The notes beneath the pieces were generated by a model. That model was not told the origin of the DNA, searched no databases, and saw only the letters and a program-made list of their open reading frames with translations. The position numbers and the translations under genes are program-made. A stretch of DNA of 64,000 nt from an uncultured Psychrosphaera sp. (lineage in GTDB: Bacteria > Pseudomonadota > Gammaproteobacteria > Enterobacterales > Alteromonadaceae), in the NCBI RefSeq assembly GCF_947500655.1, contig NZ_CANMSK010000004.1, positions 186,001 through 250,000 of the forward strand. The letters run 5' to 3'. Below are positions 57,922 through 64,000 of the stretch, piece after piece (within the stretch, counting starts at the first letter, position 1; every line of letters begins with the position of its first letter).

Positions 57922-58560
57922 ATGACCACAAATTTGTATTTAGCACGTCACGGAGAAACCAAATGGAACAAGGAGTTGCGCTTTCAAGGTCAGTTAGATA
58001 GTGAACTAACCCAAGTTGGGCAATTACAGTCAAAAAACATAGCCGACTCATTGTTTGATATAAAAATAGAGTTAATCGTATCTTCAACCCTTGGCCGTGC
58101 AGTTAACAGTGCACTCATTTGCCAACAGCAACTAAAGTCACCAGTAGAATATTCGGTTGAATTAATTGAACGTAACTTAGGACCTTGGCAAGGTCGTTAT
58201 ATCCAAGATATAAAAACAAACAAAAATTACCCCGAGTTAATGCAACAATATACTGACTTAAACTTGGTAGATGATGACTCTTCTCTAAATGGTAAACACA
58301 TTGAGGTCGTTGACGGTTTTAATATATCCGAGAGTGCTATCACTTGTGCAGTACGGGTTTATAACGCATTGGAAACATTAGCGGATGAGCATAATGGTAA
58401 AAATATCTTAGTGATTTTTCATGGCGAGGCATTACGTTGTTTTTTGGCGAAATTAGGTCATCACTCAAGTATTAGTGCTTACGAATTAATCGACAATGGT
58501 TCGGTTTTCCAAGTAACCTATCAACACAGCGAAAAACGCTTTAATTTAATCACTAATTAA
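57922..58560 (+). CDS. cobC: Histidine phosphatase, probable alpha-ribazole phosphatase
   Basis: 212 residues. Phosphoglycerate-mutase-like fold: YLARHGETKWN near residue 6 holds the catalytic His, GQLDSELTQVGQ follows, SSTLGRAVNSA is the second Arg segment, and IFHGEALRCFL near 166 holds the second His. In this context, directly before cbiB and cobD, it most likely acts as CobC, removing phosphate from alpha-ribazole-5'-phosphate or adenosylcobalamin-5'-phosphate in nucleotide loop assembly. By sequence alone it could be another small phosphatase. Confidence 0.78.
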   Translation: MTTNLYLARHGETKWNKELRFQGQLDSELTQVGQLQSKNIADSLFDIKIELIVSSTLGRAVNSALICQQQLKSPVEYSVELIERNLGPWQGRYIQDIKTNKNYPELMQQYTDLNLVDDDSSLNGKHIEVVDGFNISESAITCAVRVYNALETLADEHNGKNILVIFHGEALRCFLAKLGHHSSISAYELIDNGSVFQVTYQHSEKRFNLITN

Positions 58561-58595
58561 AGCCAATTGTACATATAAGGTAAGTCAGTTCCAGA

Positions 58596-59603
58596 ATGGA
58601 TAATATCTATAACCAAACAATGACATTGCTACCTGAGTATTCTGTGTTTATTACACTGTCACTTGCGTTATTAGCGGATAAAGTTTTTGGCGAAGCTACC
58701 CGTTTCCACTATCTGGTTGGTTTTGGTTGGTTAGCAAATAAGCTAGAGGCAAAGTTAAATAGGTCTTCAGATCTTTCTTTCCAAAGCCCTTTTAACAGCT
58801 CTTTTAACAGCAAAATACTCGGCACCTTTGCTTGGTGTTTATTGGTGCTGCCTTTACCCTTAATATATTGGTATTGCTTTAACGATCTTATTTGGTATTG
58901 GCAAATTTGTCTTGATGCCACTGTGCTGTATTTAGCTATTGGTTTAAATAGTTTGTATCAACACGCCATGCAAATTTATCAACCGTTAAAATCGGGCTAT
59001 ATTGAACAAGCCCGTCACTTTACTGGCTATATTGTTAGCAGACAAACCAATGAACTTAGCGAACAAGAAATGTCGAGAGCCACGGTAGAGTCAATGTTGG
59101 AAAATGGTCACGACTCAGTTATCGCATCGATGATTTATTATATTATTGGCGGAGCGCCTTTAGTAATATTGCACAGATTAGCAAATACATTAGATGCCAT
59201 GTGGGGTTATCGTACTGCGCGCTTTAATGACTTTGGTTATGCCAGCGCTAAATTGGATGACTTACTCGGCTTTATCTCAGGTAAGTGCTGTACCTTGTTT
59301 TATGCTATACAAGGTATGAAGCACGGACGTGTATTTCACAGCTTGCGTAATGCTTACAGCCAAGGAAATAAATACAAGAGTCACAATGGCGGTTGGGTGA
59401 TGGCGGCGGGCGCGACTGTGATGGATATAAAACTTGGTGGCAGCGCACTTTATCATGGCAAAAAAATTAACTCTGTTGTTTTAGGAACAGGGAAAGAAGC
59501 GACAACTGATGATATTCCCGTAAGTTTCACTCTGGTCACTCGCGCTAGTCTGCTGTTATTAGCATGCGTATTAACTTTCTCAATAGGAATAATATGGCTT
59601 TAG
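58596..59603 (+). CDS. cbiB: Adenosylcobinamide-phosphate synthase
   Basis: 335 residues, membrane protein with about five helices. CbiB (CobD in Pseudomonas naming) joins adenosylcobyrate to aminopropanol phosphate. Family segments are LLADKVFGEATRFHYLVGFG at the start, EMSRATVESMLENGHDSVIA, GYRTARFNDFGYASAKLDDL and SHNGGWVMAAGA. Its product's aminopropanol is supplied by CobD, encoded next with a 10-bp overlap. An alternative start at Met9 is possible. Confidence 0.93.
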   Translation: MDNIYNQTMTLLPEYSVFITLSLALLADKVFGEATRFHYLVGFGWLANKLEAKLNRSSDLSFQSPFNSSFNSKILGTFAWCLLVLPLPLIYWYCFNDLIWYWQICLDATVLYLAIGLNSLYQHAMQIYQPLKSGYIEQARHFTGYIVSRQTNELSEQEMSRATVESMLENGHDSVIASMIYYIIGGAPLVILHRLANTLDAMWGYRTARFNDFGYASAKLDDLLGFISGKCCTLFYAIQGMKHGRVFHSLRNAYSQGNKYKSHNGGWVMAAGATVMDIKLGGSALYHGKKINSVVLGTGKEATTDDIPVSFTLVTRASLLLLACVLTFSIGIIWL

Positions 59604-60658
59604 TTCACGGTGGCCAATTACAACAAGTTGCCAAGCAATATAATATTCCAACGCAGGATTGGTTAGATTTATCCACCGGGATTGCGCCTATCAGCTATCC
59701 AATTCCACCTATTCCCAATTCAGCTTGGCAGCAATTACCACAACATAATGTAGATCTTGTTAATGCCGCCAAACACTATTATCAATGCTCTGAATTGGTT
59801 GTCACCAATGGCAGCCAGGCCATTATAAAAGCCTTGCCGACGTTATATCAGCAACAGAACCCCAACAGTAAACATGTGTATTTACCAGAGCGTGGTTATA
59901 AAGAACATGCTCAGGCTTGGAAAGTTGCTGGCTATAAGCTGCACTTTTATCAAGACTCATTACCTGAGCTTACCCAGTTACCTGTTAATTGTGTTGTGGT
60001 GATCATTAATCCAAATAATCCTACTGGCCAGTTTTTTAAACTTGAGCTTATCAGCCAGTACCACTGTGCATTAAAAAAATTGAATGGTTTGTTGGTGGTT
60101 GATGAGGCTTTTATAGACGTGATGCCAACCGAACAATCTTACTGTACGCTAGCTAATGATAATTATGTTTTAGTATTACGTTCGTTTGGTAAATTTTTTG
60201 GCTTAGCGGGGATTAGAATTGGTTTTTTAGTGGCGAATGAACATTGGTGTAATACGTTTAAAGAGTTATTGGGACCTTGGCAAGTAAATAACCCTGCACA
60301 GATTATTGCTGAGCAAGCATTAGTTGATACAAACTGGCAGAAAACCCAAAAAGCCAAGTTAAATGAGCTCACCACGGCTCAAGTAGAGATGTTCAGACAA
60401 GTATTTACAGACTATATATTATTAGATATTAAAGGTTGTGATTTATTTCTTACATTAAGTTTTAAACAGCCAACAACGGCTAAGCAGCTTTATCATCTGT
60501 TATGTCAGCAAGCGGTTTATTGCCGATTAGCCGATGAGCAAGATACATTAAGATTTGGCATAGTTACTACAGACTCAATAAAACGTTTAGAAAAGGCATT
60601 ACAACTTGCTTGCGCTCAAATAACCTATTTAAAACCTTACAACCTTATAGCCTTATAG
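59594..60658 (+). CDS. cobD: Threonine-phosphate decarboxylase
   Basis: 354 residues from ATG 59594, chosen because AGGA precedes it and the family begins near HGGQ; the frame is open ten codons upstream within cbiB. CobD is a PLP enzyme converting threonine phosphate to aminopropanol phosphate. WLDLSTGIAPISYP, IINPNNPTGQF, VVDEAFIDV and the Schiff-base Lys in LRSFGKFFGLAGIRIGF are clear. The last eight codons (KPYNLIAL) are formed by the first units of an 8-bp tandem array, so the C-terminus is set by that repeat. Confidence 0.92.
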   Translation: MALVHGGQLQQVAKQYNIPTQDWLDLSTGIAPISYPIPPIPNSAWQQLPQHNVDLVNAAKHYYQCSELVVTNGSQAIIKALPTLYQQQNPNSKHVYLPERGYKEHAQAWKVAGYKLHFYQDSLPELTQLPVNCVVVIINPNNPTGQFFKLELISQYHCALKKLNGLLVVDEAFIDVMPTEQSYCTLANDNYVLVLRSFGKFFGLAGIRIGFLVANEHWCNTFKELLGPWQVNNPAQIIAEQALVDTNWQKTQKAKLNELTTAQVEMFRQVFTDYILLDIKGCDLFLTLSFKQPTTAKQLYHLLCQQAVYCRLADEQDTLRFGIVTTDSIKRLEKALQLACAQITYLKPYNLIAL

Positions 60659-60770
60659 CCCTACAACCTTACATCCTTACAGCCTTACAGCCCTAAAGCC
60701 CTAAAGCCCTAAAGCCTTAAAGCCTTAAAGCCTTACAACCTTATAGCCTTATAGCCCTACAGCCCTACAG
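60635..60770. repeat. 17-unit tandem array of an 8-bp repeat (CCYTAHAR)
   Basis: Units of exactly 8 bp run without a break, in the forms CCTTACAA, CCTTATAG, CCCTACAA, CCTTACAT, CCTTACAG, CCCTAAAG, CCTTAAAG and CCCTACAG. The order CCTTACAA-CCTTATAG-CCTTATAG-CCCTACA(A/G) occurs at both ends (units 1-4 and 13-16), a higher-order duplication. The first three units lie within the cobD 3' end, the rest is intergenic. 60771-60916 then holds only AT-rich DNA and hairpins. Confidence 0.95.
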
Positions 60771-60890
60771 CTTTAAAAAAAACTTACTTTTCCAAACACA
60801 AATAAAAAAGCACCTAACTATATGATGATATCAATAATAGTTAAATGCTTTTTGTATCAGGTGCTATTTATAAGAGCTGCTTATAAAAGC

Positions 60891-60911
60891 CATTAATAAT
60901 CGGCTTTTATA
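60891..60911 (-). terminator. Hairpin after btuB
   Basis: AAAAGCC/GGCTTTT stem with a loop of about 10 bases, just beyond the btuB stop. The stem is AT-rich and the T tail modest. A second imperfect stem-loop lies at about 60808-60865. Confidence 0.55.
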
Positions 60912-60916
60912 TAAGC

Positions 60917-62788
60917 TTAGTTTTGGTAAGAAATACCAAAGTAAGCAACTTGACCTTGAGTAAAGTATCCATCTGAATTTTGATACTCTTCATCAAAAGC
61001 ATTGTTCACTTTTGCCTGAATTTTAAAATTATTCGTCACAGGATAACTCAAGCCTAAATTAACTAATGAGTAGCCGTCTAGCTCAACAACCGTTCCACCA
61101 TAAAGATAATCATAACGTTTACCTTTATATTGAATTTCAGCGTACAGTGCCGCATTAGCAATGGTTGTATCAAATTGATAACTAACATGCTCTTTAGCTC
61201 GGCGACCTAATTGGTTACCTGTACTCGCATCTTCAGCTTCAATATAACTAATACTAAATTGATGAACACCACCAAAACCTTGGTAATTAGCGCCTAATTC
61301 AGCACCACTGATTTCAGCGTTATCTACGTTAATTGGTGTCACATAAAACTCAGCAGTAGAACCACTCCAGTCGATAAGATCTTCAATGTCTGTTTTATAA
61401 ACACTGAAATTAACCGACAAGTTATCAAATTTATTTTTAACGCTAAATTCAAAACTTGATGATGTTTCAGATACTAAGTCGCTATTACCAACATATCCCC
61501 ATTGCAATGGATAGTATAAGTCGTTAAACGTTGGCGCTTTAAAACCAGTACCTGCAGACACAGCCAACTGAGTGTTAGCTGTTAATTGGTAACCAAAACT
61601 TGCGTTATAAGTAGTTTCAGATGCCACGCCTTCAACGTCATCGCTGCGAACCGCCAGCTCTGATGTTAACGTGTCTTGATTAAACATCACGTGTGCAAAT
61701 ATACCTGTGGTATCACGTGAAGTCTCATCATATTGTGCATCGCCTTTTAATGTTTCTTGGTACATATCTGCACCTACATTTAGTTGCCACGACGATGAAA
61801 GCTCACTGCTATTGATCACAGAATACTGATTACGGCGAGAGTCATACTGACTACCGTCGTTTTTACTTATTCCGTTACCGTGATTGATATTTGACGTTCT
61901 GTTTTGGCTAACGCTAAATTGTGTGATGTTATTTACACTAGTAAACTGAGTCTCATATATGGCGCCTAACTGCCATACGTGGTTATTCACTTCACTTTCA
62001 TTAGCGCCGTATGAACTATCGTATTCGGTATCACCTTGATCTAATTGAGCTAGCCAGTTTAAGCTTAACGCTTTGTTAACTTGTTGTTGGCCATTAATAG
62101 CTAAAGAATTAAAGCTGTAACCATCTTTGTCGAATTCAGCATCATCTTTAGCATCAAAGCCATCAGCTGACTCATGCTCAACACTTAAGCTAGTGAAACC
62201 ATCACCATGCTCAATACCAACACCTGCATTTAGCATTTTATAATTTTCACTACCAACAGTAGTGCTAATAAAGTGTTCACCGCCATCCAATTTACGAGTA
62301 AATATTTGGATAACACCACCGATAGCATCTGATCCCCATAATGCTGCACGAGGTCCTTTTACGATTTCTATACGTTCAACAAGTTCTGGCGCTATATTTT
62401 GTACGTTGGTAGATCCTAATGTAGCTGAACTAATGCGAACACCGTTTAACAGTACAAGTGTGTGATCTGAGTTTGCGCCGCGCATATAAACAGAAGACGC
62501 TTGGCCACGACCACCTGATGTTGAAATATCAATACCAGCAACTGTCGATAACATGTCTAATACTGATTTAGGTTGAATTCGCTCTATATCTGCACGAGTG
62601 ATCACCACCTGAGTTGCTAGAGAATCTGCAACGTCCATTGGAGAACGCGATGCTGTCACTGTAATAGTTTCTAATTCATCTGCTGTAACTTCAGTGTTTG
62701 CCTTAGCAATGAAAGAAGTTGAAATGGCACTGACTACAGCCAATGATAGTAATGACTGTTTAAAAAATGTGTTTTGTTTTGTTTGCAT
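60917..62788 (-). CDS. btuB: TonB-dependent vitamin B12 receptor
   Basis: 623 residues. Outer-membrane receptor for cobalamins. Signal peptide about 1-30, a TonB box-like ETITVTASR near 40, the plug domain (VYMRGANSDHTLVLLNGVRI, VERIEIVKGPRAALWGSDAIGGVI), a 22-strand barrel and a terminal aromatic-type end (VAYFGISYQN). Length and plug sequence are those of BtuB, and a cobalamin riboswitch stands directly upstream, which secures the call. No btuF/btuCD in the window. Confidence 0.93.
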   Translation of the reverse strand: MQTKQNTFFKQSLLSLAVVSAISTSFIAKANTEVTADELETITVTASRSPMDVADSLATQVVITRADIERIQPKSVLDMLSTVAGIDISTSGGRGQASSVYMRGANSDHTLVLLNGVRISSATLGSTNVQNIAPELVERIEIVKGPRAALWGSDAIGGVIQIFTRKLDGGEHFISTTVGSENYKMLNAGVGIEHGDGFTSLSVEHESADGFDAKDDAEFDKDGYSFNSLAINGQQQVNKALSLNWLAQLDQGDTEYDSSYGANESEVNNHVWQLGAIYETQFTSVNNITQFSVSQNRTSNINHGNGISKNDGSQYDSRRNQYSVINSSELSSSWQLNVGADMYQETLKGDAQYDETSRDTTGIFAHVMFNQDTLTSELAVRSDDVEGVASETTYNASFGYQLTANTQLAVSAGTGFKAPTFNDLYYPLQWGYVGNSDLVSETSSSFEFSVKNKFDNLSVNFSVYKTDIEDLIDWSGSTAEFYVTPINVDNAEISGAELGANYQGFGGVHQFSISYIEAEDASTGNQLGRRAKEHVSYQFDTTIANAALYAEIQYKGKRYDYLYGGTVVELDGYSLVNLGLSYPVTNNFKIQAKVNNAFDEEYQNSDGYFTQGQVAYFGISYQN

Positions 62789-62801
62789 ATAACCTCATTA
62801 A

Positions 62802-62945
62802 CGATGCCCACCGCATCATATGTGTTGGTGCTGGTATACAGCACTGATGAAGCAAGTTTAAGTACTCGGACTAACATAGATAAACCTATGATCACCGTTG
62901 CGGGGGCAGTGAAGAGTTCGCATCTTCTTCCCTTAAACCTACTAT
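62802..62945 (-). promoter_or_regulatory. Compact cobalamin riboswitch before btuB
   Basis: Minus strand: GGTTTAAGGGAAGAAG, then TTCACTGCCCCCGCAACGG, then TTAGTCCGAGTACTTAAAC. GGTTTAAG and CTTAAAC can pair as P1. The conserved CCCCCGCAACGG core is exact, but the peripheral GCCACTG...GGGAAGG arm of the long class is missing, so it is a short variant. A strong hairpin (GTGCTGTATACCAGCAC) follows and could be the expression platform, close to the btuB start. Confidence 0.85.
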
Positions 62946-63285
62946 ATAAAATGCTATTTCTTGGAAGTATGAAATAACATCAATGACTAATTTAAGGATA
63001 GATAACTCAAAATAAAGTGACCCCCTTAAATCAAGGGGCGATTATCAACAACTAGAGTTATAAATCAACAGCTAAAAAGTTATATCACTATATATTTAAT
63101 AACTTTTCTGTTTTCAGATACCAATCTATGTCATTTATTTTATTTACAGTAAGCATTTACTTACTTTACATGCTGAATATTTTAAGACTACTTTGATTAA
63201 AATCAGAGCTGATTAAATATACTCTTTGACAAAGTTAATAATTTCATTAGTTTAGTGATATTAGCTTTGGAGCCTATTTAATATT

Positions 63286-64000
63286 ATGTCTAACTCAACA
63301 TTGCACCCATCAAGAGCAAAGTACTTATCTTTATTAAAACAAACGACGAGTATCGACTTTGATATTGTCGCCGCTGAGGATTTAACTCCATCAGCAAAAC
63401 CGGTGCGCGAAGTGGCAAGCGGCGATAAAGTAATATTGAAAACCCCTGAGTTAAGCGCTTATCAAAGAGCGCAAAGACGTAGCCAATTAGTCGTTTCTCG
63501 TCAGCAAAATAACCTTGAAAAAATATTCAGTTTAGCTCTTGAGTATATAAACCAAGATGCTCAATTTGACCGATTAGATTTAGATTGGATGATGAAATTC
63601 ACTGAACTGGCAAAGCATAGTTACTCACAAACCATGCATGAGCTTTGGGCAAAGATCATTGCGGTAGAATTAAGTCAAATAGGTACATTTTCTTACAAAA
63701 GCTTAAAAGTATTGTCTGAATTAAGTACTAAAGAAGCTCTGCTTTTCTATAAAGCTATTAACTTAACAAGCCGAGTTGGAGACGATAAAAGTGCTAAAAT
63801 TTTAACTGGTGTCTATAAAAAACCGACTTTTATGTCGATTTTTTATAGTAATAACAGGAAGAGCATTAATCTAAATAAATTTGGCTTATCTTATCCTCAA
63901 ATTATATCGTTAGCAGAAATTGGGTTAATCTACGAGCAAGAAATTGAATCCGCACCTTACTTACATGGAGAAAAGATTAACCTATCTTATCTTGGTAAAA
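63286..64000 (+). CDS. DUF2806 / TIGR03899-like protein (partial, 3' cut by window)
   Basis: 238 codons visible, continuing past the window. A basic helical part (AYQRAQRRSQLVVSRQQNNL) is followed by DLDWMMKFTELAKHSYSQTM and HELWAKIIAVELSQIGTFSY, then KSLKVLSELSTKEALLFYK. This is the pattern of the DUF2806/TIGR03899 group, where D-x-D-W-x-x-x-F...W-x-x-I-x-x-x-E...P/G-x-F-S recurs. Function unknown. The start ATG at 63286 lacks a strong ribosome site, but TTGGAG lies about 15 bp upstream. The 340 bp before it show a short GC hairpin at 63022-63038 and the btuB riboswitch. Confidence 0.6.
   Translation, partial: MSNSTLHPSRAKYLSLLKQTTSIDFDIVAAEDLTPSAKPVREVASGDKVILKTPELSAYQRAQRRSQLVVSRQQNNLEKIFSLALEYINQDAQFDRLDLDWMMKFTELAKHSYSQTMHELWAKIIAVELSQIGTFSYKSLKVLSELSTKEALLFYKAINLTSRVGDDKSAKILTGVYKKPTFMSIFYSNNRKSINLNKFGLSYPQIISLAEIGLIYEQEIESAPYLHGEKINLSYLGK

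Noticed and set aside
60635..60770. Telomere-like CCCTAA repeats or a CRISPR array
   Set aside because: The unit is 8 bp with internal variation and no spacers; CCCTAA is just part of some units.
63022..63038. CCCCTT/AAGGGG hairpin before the last gene
   Set aside because: No T tail and no gene ends there, so it is not a terminator; possibly a leader structure, but nothing supports that.

Overview
The window looks like chromosome of a marine gammaproteobacterium of the Alteromonadales, most likely close to Colwellia or Thalassotalea. The basis is AT-rich DNA, MotX, CsrD beside the mre cluster, gammaproteobacterial gene order (orn/rsgA/psd, epmA-efp-epmB, hfq-hflXKC, ssb/uvrA) and widespread 'ataccaattg' inverted repeats. 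Genus is inferred from gene content. I recognised no tRNA, rRNA, CRISPR array or intact transposase.

Layout. 1-3 kb: 3' end of purH, a secreted adenylate-kinase-like protein without its Walker A lysine, rraA, yjaG and a DUF2721 gene. 3.0-6.0 kb: a decayed chromosomal integron. It has an N-terminal fragment of an integron integrase on the + strand with a TAG where the family has Trp, a leader with a candidate promoter and a GTTAGGC core site, and four small unrelated genes on the opposite strand, each followed by an attC-like palindrome. Two of those genes have their stop codon inside GCCTAAC. 6-13 kb: orn, rsgA, psd, a DMT transporter, a GDPD phosphodiesterase, then the elongation factor P modification set. 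13-16 kb: two small uncertain genes, motX and a S41 protease lipoprotein.

16.4-32.6 kb: one long minus-strand run: mreB-mreC-mreD-maf-rng-tsaE-amidase-mutL-miaA-hfq-hflX-hflK-hflC, then a class V aminotransferase-like gene, yjeT and purA. It covers cell shape, RNA decay, tRNA modification, mismatch repair and membrane proteolysis control. 32.7-42.4 kb: a PEGA/SUMF1 protein, a D-cysteine-desulfhydrase-like enzyme, csrD, a VTC-DUF4956-porin operon, yjjG and yjjX. 42.6-47.5 kb: an accessory segment bounded by two near-identical 159-bp direct repeats derived from the ssb 3' flank. It carries a HEAT-repeat protein, a RecD-like helicase fragment, a DUF6151 protein and two small secreted proteins. 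The promoter of the secreted pair closely resembles the integron leader. 47.5-55 kb: ssb, a YajR-like MFS gene, uvrA and a REC-DUF3369-GGDEF-EAL regulator.

55-63 kb is a cobalamin regulon. A riboswitch lies ahead of a small membrane protein and cobyrinate a,c-diamide synthase; a divergent cobC-like/cbiB/cobD operon ends in a 17-unit, 8-bp tandem array; a second, compact riboswitch lies ahead of btuB. The window ends in a partial DUF2806/TIGR03899-like gene.

The most interesting items are the integron remnant and its promoter module shared with the 46-kb island, the repeat-bounded ssb island, the secreted adenylate kinase pseudoenzyme, the octamer array overlapping cobD and the VTC-DUF4956-porin operon.
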